Assembly: GCF_022884085.1 (NCBI RefSeq)
Contig: NZ_JAGGCS010000007.1
Span: 123,459 to 187,458, forward strand
Source: Paenirhizobium cremeum
Lineage (GTDB): Bacteria > Pseudomonadota > Alphaproteobacteria > Rhizobiales > Rhizobiaceae
Reading direction: 5' to 3'
Length of the DNA: 64,000 nt
Made by a program: the position numbers and the translations under genes. Shown one piece after another: positions 9,168 through 17,462 of the stretch. The stretch's first letter is position 1; each line of letters starts with the position of its first letter. The notes under the pieces were generated by a model, which ran no database searches, was not told where the DNA came from, and saw nothing but the letters and a program-made list of their open reading frames with translations.

Positions 9168-9986
9168 TTATTCCTTCGTCGCACCCGCCATGATGCCGCC
9201 CATCAACAGTCTCTGCAGCGCCGAGAAGACGACCAGCACCGGCAGCACGGAAAGGACGGACATCGACAGCAACCGGGGCCAGTCGATGCCGAAACGGCCG
9301 ACCGAATTGGCGATCGCCATCTGCACCGTCCACATGTCCTGGTCGTTGACGATCAGGAATGGCCAGAGATAGTCGTTCCAGCGCCAGACCAGGTTGAAGG
9401 CCATCAGCGTCCCGATCGCGGGAATGGACAGTGGAACGATGATCCGCAGGAGGATGCGCCATTCCGGCGTGCCGTCGAGACGGGCGGCCTCGAGCAGGCT
9501 GTCGGGGATGTTGACGATGTACTGCCGCATCAGGAAGACGCCGGTCGGCGTCGCGGCCGGTGCGATAATCAGACCGGCCAGCGTGTTGAGAAGGCCGAGG
9601 TCCCGCAGCACCAGAAAAACCGGAATGAGCACGATCTGCAGCGGCACCATCAGTGATGACATAATCAGCATGAAGAGTACAGTGTCGCCCTTGAAGCGGA
9701 ACTTGGCCAGCGCATAGCCGGCCATGACGCTGATGGTCACGGACAGCATGGCGGAGAGAATGGCGACGATCGCCGAATTCTGGAAAAACAGCAGGAAGCG
9801 CGCCTTCGAGATTGCATTTGCAAAGTTCTCGAAGGTCGGGTTCACCGGCAACAGCGTCGGCGGCCACTGGAAAATCTCAGCCTGCGGTTTGAGAGCCGAC
9901 AAAAGCAACCAGCCCGGCGGCAGCATGAAGACGAGGAGGACCAGCGCGACGAGCGTCAGGCGAAGGGGAGAATAGGGAGAGCTCAT
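9168..9986 (-). CDS. Carbohydrate ABC transporter permease, MalG type (CUT1)
   Basis: The 272-residue membrane protein has six predicted transmembrane helices. The EAA loop that docks the ATPase, EAARLDGTPEWRILLRIIVPLSIPAI, lies near residues 172-197. It pairs with the upstream MalF-type permease, whose stop codon overlaps its start by 4 bp. It forms half of the inner-membrane channel for a sugar importer whose binding protein is two genes upstream and whose ATPase is in the divergent operon. The substrate is inferred, not shown, to be an amino sugar or its oligosaccharide. Confidence 0.93.
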   Translation of the reverse strand: MSSPYSPLRLTLVALVLLVFMLPPGWLLLSALKPQAEIFQWPPTLLPVNPTFENFANAISKARFLLFFQNSAIVAILSAMLSVTISVMAGYALAKFRFKGDTVLFMLIMSSLMVPLQIVLIPVFLVLRDLGLLNTLAGLIIAPAATPTGVFLMRQYIVNIPDSLLEAARLDGTPEWRILLRIIVPLSIPAIGTLMAFNLVWRWNDYLWPFLIVNDQDMWTVQMAIANSVGRFGIDWPRLLSMSVLSVLPVLVVFSALQRLLMGGIMAGATKE

Positions 9987-10930
9987 TCCTTGCTCCTCGA
10001 AACGCGCAACTGCACGATGGTCAGCGTAATCAGGATGATGAACAGAACCGCCGACTGGGCAGCGGCAATGCCTGCCTGCATCGGTTTCTGGAATGCGGTC
10101 TCGTAGATCGTCTGGATGAGATAGACGGTCGCCTTGCCCGGGCCGCCGCCGGTGAGAGAGACGACAAGTTCATAGACCTTGAAGGCCTCGATACAGGACA
10201 GCACCACCACCACGGCCATGGTGGGCTTCAGCAGCGGCAGGGTGATGTGGGTGAACTGCCGCCACTTCGGCGTGCCGTCAATCGAGGCCGCCTCGTAGTA
10301 ATCTGGCGAGATCGCGGTCAGGCCCGAAAGGAAGATCATCATGTTCACGCCCGCCTGCCACCAGATCCAGGCGACCATGACGGCAATCTGCGCCATGGTA
10401 TCCTGCTCGAGCCACGGAACCGGCGCGATCTCGACAAGCGACAGCAGGTAATTGACAAGGCCGTTGTTCAAGCCGAACAGCCAGCGCCAGGTGACGCCGA
10501 TGATGAGAAGGCTAATCATCGAGGGAAAGAAGACGACGGTCCTGACAAAGGAGAAAAGCCTCGTCTGCGGCTGCAGCAGAAGCGCAAGTCCAAGCGAAAA
10601 GGCGATGTTCAGCGGCACGGCGCAGACTACGAAGACCACCGTCTTGAACAGCGACGTCCTGAATTCGCCGTTTCCGAGCAGGCTGACGAAGTTGTCGAAG
10701 CCGACGAAGGTCGGCAACGTCTGGGGTACCTGCGGCAGGACCACGACCCCGCGCTTGAAAAAGGCCATGACGAGGCCTTGCGCCAGGGGGTAGAGCGTGA
10801 AGGCGACGAGCAGCGCCACCGTCGGCAGCATCAGGAGATAAGGCCAGGCGAAGCGAAAGGCCGCCTTGGCCGGGGATGCGGCGGACGGGCTTGCGCCCGT
10901 CCCCGCTGCCTGGGTGACGACCGCACTCAC
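9983..10930 (-). CDS. Carbohydrate ABC transporter permease, MalF type (CUT1)
   Basis: The 315-residue product has six transmembrane helices and the EAA loop YYEAASIDGTPKWRQFTHITLPLLKP. I choose the GTG at 10930 because it overlaps the binding-protein stop codon as GTGA. The 44 residues of longer frame upstream are Arg-rich and lie entirely inside the neighbouring gene. The protein forms the channel with the MalG-type partner. Overlapping starts and stops indicate translational coupling across the three-gene operon. Confidence 0.92.
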   Translation of the reverse strand: MSAVVTQAAGTGASPSAASPAKAAFRFAWPYLLMLPTVALLVAFTLYPLAQGLVMAFFKRGVVVLPQVPQTLPTFVGFDNFVSLLGNGEFRTSLFKTVVFVVCAVPLNIAFSLGLALLLQPQTRLFSFVRTVVFFPSMISLLIIGVTWRWLFGLNNGLVNYLLSLVEIAPVPWLEQDTMAQIAVMVAWIWWQAGVNMMIFLSGLTAISPDYYEAASIDGTPKWRQFTHITLPLLKPTMAVVVVLSCIEAFKVYELVVSLTGGGPGKATVYLIQTIYETAFQKPMQAGIAAAQSAVLFIILITLTIVQLRVSRSKE

Positions 10931-12168
10931 CGGCCAGCCTCGATGGCTTCCTGCGCGGCCTGGCGGATCTGCTTGACGGCCTCGGCCGTGCTGATCTGAC
11001 CGGCGACGGCCTGCGTCACGGCCGGCTTGATGACGGCCCAGACCGGCTGCATTTCCGGCCATGCCTGGTCGGTCGCGGCATAGGCCGGGCTGGCGTCAAG
11101 CTCGGACTGCATGGTCTTGACCGCGGCGGAGGCCGCCTCGTTGCCATATTCGACCTTGGCGGCCTTCAGGTTCGCCGGAATGACGCCGAAGGTCTTGGCA
11201 TAATCCGCCTGCACGTCCGCAGAGGTGATCCACTTGATGAAATCCACCGCTTCCTTGAGGTTCGGGCTGGTATTGAAGGCGACCAGATAATCGCCGCCGT
11301 AGATCGACGAGCGCACTGTGCCCGCCGGTGTCGGGCCGGCCTGCCAGGCAAAGCCCGCCTTGCCTGCAAGCGTCGGGATCTGCCAGCTGCCGGACATATA
11401 GGCGACCGCCTGTCCTCCGACGAAGAGTTCCTTCGGATTGTCGGAGCTTGCACCGGTCCACAAGCCCGGCGGCATGGCGTCCTTGGTGATGGCGATGAAG
11501 TCGTCGAGGCTCTTTTCCCACTTGGCATCGTCCATAACGACCTGGATCGGCTCCTTCTCGGAGAAGATGTGGTTGCCATACTGGAACTGGTGCACGATGA
11601 AGCGGCTTGCCGACACGTCCCAGACCAGCGGATAGCGCGTGCCGGATTTTTCGGCGACTTCCTTGATCTTCGGAATGAATTCTTCCCAGGTCCAGCCCTT
11701 GTCCTGGGCCGGGATCTCGACGCCGGCCTTTTTGAAGGCGTCGACGTTGAGGAAGATACCGGTCGAGGTCACGTTCAGCGGCGCGGCGATGACCTTGTCG
11801 CCGAGACGGGCGCCATCGGCCCAGCCCTTGACGAAGTCGTTGATCCATTCCGGCCCGATCTCCTTGTTGAGGTCGGCGAGGAACGGCCGGATGACCGGCT
11901 CCATGGACGATGTCAGAGACAGGTCGGGCATGATGCCGGAGGCCGCATACTGCTGGAATTTCTGCAGCATGCCGTCATAGGGCGTGATCTGCAGATCGAA
12001 GGTCGTGTCCGGATGCGATGCGGTGTACTTGTCGAGAATGGTACGCAGCGCGGCTTCCTGGCTGTCGTCCTCGACGTACCAGGCGAGCTTGAGTTCCGCC
12101 GCTGCAGCGCCGGACAGCGACATGAGCGTTGCCAGCGCTGCCGCGCCGGTGAGTTTCAGGACATTCAT
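10927..12168 (-). CDS. Sugar ABC transporter substrate-binding protein (CUT1, family 1)
   Basis: The 413-residue product begins with a Sec signal (MNVLKLTGAAALATLMSLSG, cleavage after AAA near residue 23) and continues with a family 1 periplasmic binding fold (FDLQITPYDGMLQKFQQYAASGIMPDL; GWTWEEFIPKIKEVAEKSG). I choose the ATG at 12168 because GGGGA lies 5 bp before it; the GTG one codon earlier is too close. It should capture the substrate in the periplasm. It heads an operon with two permeases. Site A and a TTGACT-N17-TTAATT promoter lie upstream. Confidence 0.92.
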   Translation of the reverse strand: MNVLKLTGAAALATLMSLSGAAAAELKLAWYVEDDSQEAALRTILDKYTASHPDTTFDLQITPYDGMLQKFQQYAASGIMPDLSLTSSMEPVIRPFLADLNKEIGPEWINDFVKGWADGARLGDKVIAAPLNVTSTGIFLNVDAFKKAGVEIPAQDKGWTWEEFIPKIKEVAEKSGTRYPLVWDVSASRFIVHQFQYGNHIFSEKEPIQVVMDDAKWEKSLDDFIAITKDAMPPGLWTGASSDNPKELFVGGQAVAYMSGSWQIPTLAGKAGFAWQAGPTPAGTVRSSIYGGDYLVAFNTSPNLKEAVDFIKWITSADVQADYAKTFGVIPANLKAAKVEYGNEAASAAVKTMQSELDASPAYAATDQAWPEMQPVWAVIKPAVTQAVAGQISTAEAVKQIRQAAQEAIEAGR

Positions 12169-12269
12169 CACGTTCCCCTTTCATCTGCCCGACCATGGCC
12201 GGTACGATGTTCTTGTTTGGCACCCGGCGCGACAAGCAGGTCGAGCCGGAATTCGACGAAAATAATTTG

Positions 12270-12313
12270 TTCGGTACCAAGACGAATTAAATATGCCTTT
12301 CGTTCGGAGTCAA
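12270..12313 (-). promoter_or_regulatory. Promoter of the sugar-transporter operon with ROK operator site A
   Basis: On the minus strand, TTGACT (12308-12313) and TTAATT (12285-12290) are 17 bp apart. The palindrome TTCGTC-TTGGT-ACCGAA (12270-12286) overlaps the end of the -10 and the expected transcription start. Its right arm on the plus strand, GACGAA, matches the regulon consensus exactly; the other arm has two mismatches. An operator there would block initiation when the ROK protein is bound. Confidence 0.6.
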
Positions 12314-12395
12314 GCCGAATCCTCGGAAAGTCAGCCACACGCGCGTTTCACCGCCTTTGCGGTTGATATCTTTCCGGGTCGATCAATAAAATATG

Positions 12396-12419
12396 TTCGT
12401 TACCTTGACGAACTATAAT
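12396..12419 (+). promoter_or_regulatory. ROK operator site B and -10 of the ATPase-nagB operon
   Basis: TTCGTT-ACCTT-GACGAA (12396-12412) is one base from the perfect palindrome. A perfect TATAAT follows at 12414-12419, so the operator would sit between -35 and -10. No clear -35 is visible. The 330-bp gap (12172-12501) between the two divergent sugar operons holds sites A and B and no gene. Confidence 0.6.
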
Positions 12420-12501
12420 GAATTGGTCACACTGGCAACGAATTGGGCTTATAGGGTTCCGCGCGAAGGTGACGCCCTTCCGGGCGAAAGAGGACGAAAC
12501 A

Positions 12502-13632
12502 ATGGCGGGTCTGACATTGACAGGAGTGGTCAAGCTTTATGGCACCCATCCGGTTATCCACGGCATCGATCTCGACGTGAAGGACGGAGAATTCGTCGTC
12601 CTGGTCGGTCCGTCCGGCTGCGGCAAGTCCACTCTTCTCCGTTCGATTGCCGGTCTTGAGGCGACAAGCGCCGGCACCATCCGCATCGGCGAGGACGACG
12701 TTACCCGCCTGCCCCCCGGCGACCGCGGCATTGCCATGGTGTTTCAGTCCTATGCGCTCTACCCGCACATGACCGTGCGCAAGAACCTGTCGTTCGGACT
12801 TGAGAACCTCAAGATGAGCCGGGAGGAAATCGACGCGCGCGTTGCAGAGGCGGCCCGGATGCTGGCGATCGAGCCGCTGCTCGACCGGCGGCCGAAGCAG
12901 CTCTCGGGTGGCCAGCGCCAGCGCGTGGCAATCGGCCGGGCCATCGTGCGCCAGCCGAAGATCTTCCTTTTCGACGAGCCGCTCTCCAATCTCGATGCCG
13001 CCTTGCGCGTGCAGACCCGTGGCGAAATCAGCAGGCTGCACAAGCGGCTCGGCTCCACCATGATGTACGTGACCCACGACCAGATCGAGGCCATGACCAT
13101 GGCCGACCGTATCGCCGTGCTGAATGGCGGCCGGCTGGAGCAGTTCGGCGCGCCGCTCGAGCTTTTCGATTATCCAGCCAACAAATTCGTCGCCGGCTTC
13201 ATCGGTTCGCCCCGGATGAATTTCTTCGAGGGTACCATTCTCGACGCCCAGTCGGAGCGCGTGACCGTGGACGTTCCCGGATTCGGCGCGCTCTCGCTGC
13301 CGGTCGAAGGGGCCACCGGCAAGGTCGGCGAGAAAGCGACGCTGGGCGCGCGGCCCAATCATTTCCAGTTGCGCCGCACAGCATCGGGCGAAGGCCATGC
13401 CGTGCGCTTCGAGACGACCTATGCCGAAAGCGTCGGCACGGAAACCTATGTCTATGGAAAGCTGGAGGGCAACGAGGCGGATGTGGTGCTGCACCTTCCC
13501 GACCATGTGCCGGCCCAGGAGGGCGACATTCTGGAACTGGTGATCGAGCCGGCCCGCCTGCACCTCTTTCATGCCGAAACGGGCGTATCGTTTCCCAAGC
13601 GGCGCGCCGACGGCACCCGCGTCGCCGCCTGA
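12502..13632 (+). CDS. Sugar ABC transporter ATP-binding protein (UgpC/MalK type)
   Basis: The 376-residue ATPase has Walker A GPSGCGKST (36-44), the signature LSGGQRQRVAIGRA, Walker B IFLFDEPLSNLD and the switch His in YVTHDQIEAMTMADR. A C-terminal regulatory TOBE-type domain follows from about residue 235. The ATG at 12502 is preferred over an earlier in-frame start because it has the AGAGGA site and fits the family N-terminus. It should power the divergently encoded SBP-permease operon. Separation from its permeases with shared control is typical of MsmK/UgpC-type ATPases. Confidence 0.93.
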   Translation: MAGLTLTGVVKLYGTHPVIHGIDLDVKDGEFVVLVGPSGCGKSTLLRSIAGLEATSAGTIRIGEDDVTRLPPGDRGIAMVFQSYALYPHMTVRKNLSFGLENLKMSREEIDARVAEAARMLAIEPLLDRRPKQLSGGQRQRVAIGRAIVRQPKIFLFDEPLSNLDAALRVQTRGEISRLHKRLGSTMMYVTHDQIEAMTMADRIAVLNGGRLEQFGAPLELFDYPANKFVAGFIGSPRMNFFEGTILDAQSERVTVDVPGFGALSLPVEGATGKVGEKATLGARPNHFQLRRTASGEGHAVRFETTYAESVGTETYVYGKLEGNEADVVLHLPDHVPAQEGDILELVIEPARLHLFHAETGVSFPKRRADGTRVAA

Positions 13633-13714
13633 AGCCTTTAGGCCCGAACCTTCTCGAACGACCGGCCGCCTGACGGGCGGACGGCATGATCCACCCTGCC
13701 TTGACGAGAAAACC

Positions 13715-14479
13715 ATGCAGACCAACAGCGCCCGCCTGCCTGCCAGACGCTCCGGCGTCACGGTGGCTCCCGATGCGAGGGAAGCCGCGCGGCTTGTCGC
13801 AGCCCGCATCGTCGCGTTCATGAAGGAAAAGCCCGATGCCGTACTGGGGCTTGCCACCGGCGCCACGATGGAACCGGTCTATGCGGAGCTGGTTGCAGCC
13901 TATCGCGCCGGCAACGTCAGCTTCGCATCGGCCTCCACCTTCAACCTCGACGAATATGTCGGCCTGGCGAGCGAGCATCCGGCCGCTTATCGATCGACGA
14001 TGAACCGGCTGCTGTTCGACCATGTCGATATCGACAAGGCGCGTACCCATGTGCCCGACGGCCATGCAAGCGATCCTTCCGCGGCCGCCGCACGCTACGA
14101 AGCCGCCATCGCCGCGACCGGACCGATCGACCTGCAGTTGCTCGGGATAGGCCGCAACGGCCATATCGGGTTCAACGAACCCGGCTCCCCCCTCGACAGC
14201 CGCACCCGCGTCGTGGAGTTGCATTCCTCCACGCTCGATGCCAACCGCGCCTTCTTTCCCGATGGGCGAATGCCCCATTTCGCCATCACCATGGGAATCG
14301 CGACAATCCTCCAGGCCCGCCGCATCCTGCTGCTCGCAACGGGTCCGGCCAAGCGCGACGCCGTTGTACGGGCGCATGCGGGCGGTTTCGACATCGATTG
14401 CCCTGCATCGGCGCTCAGCGACCACGCAAACGTCGAGTGGATCGTTGACGCCGAGGCGGCCGCCGGCCTGTCCGGCTAA
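13715..14479 (+). CDS. nagB: Glucosamine-6-phosphate deaminase
   Basis: The 254-residue cytoplasmic enzyme converts glucosamine 6-phosphate to fructose 6-phosphate and ammonia. Motifs include the phosphate loop LGLATGATMEPVY, the ring-opening Asp79 in NLDEYVGL, HPAAYRSTMN, and the catalytic IGRNGHIGFNEPG (His150, Glu155). Position 148 is Asn where the E. coli enzyme has Asp, which is usual in the shorter Bacillus-type NagB group. It lies 82 bp after the ATPase in the same operon. No nagA (GlcNAc-6-P deacetylase) is present nearby, so glucosamine rather than GlcNAc may be the intermediate. Confidence 0.9.
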   Translation: MQTNSARLPARRSGVTVAPDAREAARLVAARIVAFMKEKPDAVLGLATGATMEPVYAELVAAYRAGNVSFASASTFNLDEYVGLASEHPAAYRSTMNRLLFDHVDIDKARTHVPDGHASDPSAAAARYEAAIAATGPIDLQLLGIGRNGHIGFNEPGSPLDSRTRVVELHSSTLDANRAFFPDGRMPHFAITMGIATILQARRILLLATGPAKRDAVVRAHAGGFDIDCPASALSDHANVEWIVDAEAAAGLSG

Positions 14480-14514
14480 GCGGTAGCGCTCGCCTTTAAC
14501 ACCGCCCAAAAAGA

Positions 14515-14550
14515 GAAGCGATCCCTGCTCTTTCGAACGGGGATCGCTTC
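14515..14550. terminator. Bidirectional terminator
   Basis: An 11-bp perfect stem GAAGCGATCCC / GGGATCGCTTC with a 14-nt loop lies between the nagB stop and the converging glycosidase stop. There is no long T run, but the stem and position support termination. Confidence 0.7.
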
Positions 14551-14589
14551 AGCGTGTCCGCAAAGCCCGAACCTGGGACCGGCGGCCGT

Positions 14590-16347
14590 CTATTCGACGA
14601 CCGCTCCCTTGGCGATCGCCGCCTCGATCGCCTCCCTGTATTCGAGAATTGCGGCCGCATGCATGCCCGTCCATCCCTGCAGCAGGGACCCTCGACCGAA
14701 AGGCGGGGCAAAATATTCGACGGAACCGATCCACCCGTTTTCAAGGCATGTCTTCCACCATCGCAGCATCGGATAATCCCAACCGTCAAGGCCGAAACGA
14801 AGCCGCTGCTCGGCATAGAGGCCGGAGAGATACGGCCAGTCGGAGCCGTTGTGATAACGATAGGCGAAAGCCGACTTGGCGCGTGTATCCGCAACGCGCT
14901 TGAACGGCGGCCATGCGCACATCACCCCCCAGTCGCCATAGGGCTGGCGGTCGTTGTTACGGGTCTCGAGAAGCGCCTGCACGTGCCCCAGAACCGTTCG
15001 GGCACGCTCTGCCGGGACCGCGTCGAAGCGCAACAGGGTGAGGCTGTCGAGCGTGAGGTGATCCTCGACGAAATCGCCCTTGATCCCGTAGTCGGCATAC
15101 CAGCCCGAAGGCTGGAGCAGAGCGCCGTCGAGCGAATTGCGCGCCTGGACGGCGAGTTCCGAAGCCTCCTGCGCCACGGAGGCGTCGCAGGTCGCGCCAT
15201 GGCGCGCGATCACGTCCAGCGCACCGATCCACAAGCCGACGTCGTAGGACACATAGCCGTGCCGATAGACATTGTCGGCCCAGTCCCGGTCGTGTCGCGG
15301 CTTGACCGGCAGGCCGGTTCCATGGCTGTCGAAGCCGATGTAACGACGGAAGATTGCCTCGACGACCGGCCAGTGCCTTCGCATGACGTCCGTATCGCCG
15401 GTGGTGCGGATATAGTCGCCGATGGTGAGGACAAAGAATAGCGGGCTATCGAAATGATCGCTCCACCAGTCCGTCGGGCGCAGATGCTCCATGCGATATT
15501 CCGGCGCGGTGGTTCGGTATTTCTCCCATTCGAGCCCCTGTGCGGGACCGGTCAGAATGACGCCGCTCGGCGCCTCGCCATCCGGCTGGATGCCGGTCGC
15601 CAGAAGGTCGATCTGCTCGCGCACCGCATCCGGTTCAAGGAAAAGCAGGGCCTGGAGCGTCCAGTAGCCGTCACGGTAGTAGGTCCGGGTCGGCGCGCTG
15701 TAGGCCTGGCCGGCTGCAAGGCCTAAAAACCGGCCGTCTTCGGCTCGCCGGATCGACGAGAGGGAGGCATGGGCGCTCTGGAGCGCCATGCTGCGCAGCA
15801 GGGGCGGCGCCGACGGCAGCAGATCGCATCGTTCGACATGCGCCTGGCACTCGGCGACGATCTGTTCGGTGGTGAGCGACAGGCCACGCTCGGCCTCTTC
15901 CATGCCCGCGCCGACGGCGACGGCGATGACGCCATCCCCCCGGTCCTCGACGATCGTCACGCCCCAGGGCGTTTTGGCAATGCGCCGCCTGCCGCGGTGA
16001 ACCACCTTTTCAGGCCGCACCAGCGAACCCCACCATGCGCAGCGCCGCGCCGGCTGGACAGAGCGCAGCACACTGTTGGTCAGCACCAGAACGGGCTGGG
16101 ACTGAGCGACATGGAGACCCTGCCGATCCGCGCTCAGGCGATTGGGGGCATAGACGAACGGGCCGGTCCAGGGTTCCAGGAAGATATTGGCCATCCGGCC
16201 ACAGCCCCAGAGCGAGACTTCCAGCCTGCCCTCGGGATAGAAGTCACCTTGCAGTCTCGGCGCCATGAAGGCGAGTTGGAGGGCCTCGCGGCTCGCCACC
16301 TGTCCGTCCGGTCTTGCTTTAGCGAGAGGCTGTTTCGTCTCGGTCAT
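14590..16347 (-). CDS. Cytoplasmic six-hairpin glycoside hydrolase (amylo-alpha-1,6-glucosidase/GH63-like)
   Basis: The 585-residue protein looks like an (alpha/alpha)6-barrel glycosidase. It has an N-terminal beta-rich part (residues 1-170), then TYYRDGYWTLQALLFL, DWWSDHFDSPLFFVLTIGDYI, DNVYRHGYVSYDVGLWIGAL and a C-terminal GSVEYFAPPFGRGSLLQGWTGMHAAAI. Acidic residues in the RDGYW and DWWSDHFDSP motifs are candidates for catalysis. There is no signal peptide, so it should act on a glycoside after import. It lies 35 bp after the ROK kinase in one operon, with a GGAAGG ribosome-binding site. The exact bond and substrate are unknown; glycogen debranching-type activity is the generic alternative. 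Confidence 0.65.
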   Translation of the reverse strand: MTETKQPLAKARPDGQVASREALQLAFMAPRLQGDFYPEGRLEVSLWGCGRMANIFLEPWTGPFVYAPNRLSADRQGLHVAQSQPVLVLTNSVLRSVQPARRCAWWGSLVRPEKVVHRGRRRIAKTPWGVTIVEDRGDGVIAVAVGAGMEEAERGLSLTTEQIVAECQAHVERCDLLPSAPPLLRSMALQSAHASLSSIRRAEDGRFLGLAAGQAYSAPTRTYYRDGYWTLQALLFLEPDAVREQIDLLATGIQPDGEAPSGVILTGPAQGLEWEKYRTTAPEYRMEHLRPTDWWSDHFDSPLFFVLTIGDYIRTTGDTDVMRRHWPVVEAIFRRYIGFDSHGTGLPVKPRHDRDWADNVYRHGYVSYDVGLWIGALDVIARHGATCDASVAQEASELAVQARNSLDGALLQPSGWYADYGIKGDFVEDHLTLDSLTLLRFDAVPAERARTVLGHVQALLETRNNDRQPYGDWGVMCAWPPFKRVADTRAKSAFAYRYHNGSDWPYLSGLYAEQRLRFGLDGWDYPMLRWWKTCLENGWIGSVEYFAPPFGRGSLLQGWTGMHAAAILEYREAIEAAIAKGAVVE

Positions 16348-16382
16348 TGCTGTTTCCTTCCGTGCGATTGGCGAAAGCCGGG

Positions 16383-17372
16383 TTAGGCCGGGCGACGGTG
16401 CGCGTCCCCGGCGAGATGCAGGCCAAGCATGACGGCGCCGATCATGCCCGCCTGGGAACCGAACCGGCTTGGCTCGATACGGCAGTCGAAAGGCAGAAGC
16501 GGCCGCAAATAAGTCTTCAGCAGATCGAAGAAGCGGGCCTGGCTGCCAATGCCGCCACCGATGACCGTCAGCGTGGGATCGATCAGGCTATGGATGGCGG
16601 CTATGCCGACCGAGGCCGTCCGCGCGATATCGTCGATCACGCCTTCGGCCTCGCGGTCGCCCTGGGCGGCCTTCTCGAAAATGTCAGCAACCGTCTCGCC
16701 GTTTTCGGAATAGCGACGGCGGATGCCGAGGGTGCCGACCTCATCCTCGAACAGGCCGTTCACGGATTTCGGCGCACGCGCATGGGGCTCCGCCCCCACC
16801 GGAAGATAACCGATCTCCCCTGCCCGGCCGAATTCGCCGCGGATCAGTTCTCCGGACAGGACGAGACCCATGCCGACGCCTGTGCCGAAGGAGACGAAGG
16901 CAAGCGACCGCTCTCCGCGACCGGCGCCGGCGCTGGCCTCGGCATAGGCCGCGAGATTGACGTCGTTCTCGACGATGACGGGACAAGGCAGCCGCTCGGC
17001 CATCAATGCGGCCAGCGGGCGCCCCTCCGGCAGCTCCAGATTGGGCGAAAGCGAAGCAAGGCCGGTACTGGGCGAAACGGCGCCGGGTACGCCAATGACG
17101 ACCTGCCGGACGTCCGAGACGGCAATACCTGCCCTGGCGGCCAGATCCTGCACGAGACGCGCCATCTGGGCCAGAACCGGGGCTCCCTGTCCATGCGCAG
17201 TCGGTTCGTTGAGGGTCGCCAGAACCTCGCCGCTCCCATCCGCAATGCCGCCAAGGATCTTCGTGCCGCCAAGGTCGATGCCGACCACATGGCTTCCGTC
17301 CGCAGGGCGACGGGCATTGGCCGCCAGCGACAGGGCATTCTCGGAGGCGGCAGGCGTCGAAATGGCTGACAC
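16383..17372 (-). CDS. ROK family sugar kinase
   Basis: The 329-residue product has the ATP-binding GIDLGGTKI (31-39), the catalytic-Asp motif ENDVNLAAY (135-143) and SFGTGVGMGLVLSGELIRG. The Cys-rich zinc motif of glucokinases is absent. I choose the GTG at 17372 because AAGGAC lies 7 bp upstream. The ATG 27 bp earlier falls inside operator C, only a few bases from the predicted transcript start, and has no ribosome-binding site. It probably phosphorylates glucosamine or a related hexose released by the adjacent glycosidase, feeding NagB. It is cotranscribed with the glycosidase. Confidence 0.85.
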   Translation of the reverse strand: MSAISTPAASENALSLAANARRPADGSHVVGIDLGGTKILGGIADGSGEVLATLNEPTAHGQGAPVLAQMARLVQDLAARAGIAVSDVRQVVIGVPGAVSPSTGLASLSPNLELPEGRPLAALMAERLPCPVIVENDVNLAAYAEASAGAGRGERSLAFVSFGTGVGMGLVLSGELIRGEFGRAGEIGYLPVGAEPHARAPKSVNGLFEDEVGTLGIRRRYSENGETVADIFEKAAQGDREAEGVIDDIARTASVGIAAIHSLIDPTLTVIGGGIGSQARFFDLLKTYLRPLLPFDCRIEPSRFGSQAGMIGAVMLGLHLAGDAHRRPA

Positions 17373-17391
17373 AGCACTGTCCTTATATTTG

Positions 17392-17439
17392 TTCGGCATG
17401 TTGACGAATTTATTATGCGGCGAGCGATATCGGTGTCAA
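17392..17439 (-). promoter_or_regulatory. ROK-kinase operon promoter with operator site C
   Basis: On the minus strand, TTGACA (17434-17439) and CATAAT (17412-17417) are 16 bp apart, a strong sigma-70 promoter. The palindrome TTCGTC-AACAT-GCCGAA (17392-17408) begins 3 bp after the -10 and covers the expected start site. One arm (TTCGTC) is perfect and the other has two mismatches. Confidence 0.65.
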
Positions 17440-17462
17440 GGACGATACTGTCGGCGAGGGAT

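Noticed and set aside
14157..14181. Asn in place of the catalytic Asp in NagB (RNGHIGFNE)
   Set aside because: This is the normal form in the shorter Bacillus-type NagB enzymes, so it is not evidence of inactivation.
16358..16375. A sixth ROK operator (TTCCGTGC...GGCGAA) between the kinase and glycosidase
   Set aside because: The arms are poor and the length is 18 rather than 17 bp. The two genes are probably cotranscribed from site C.
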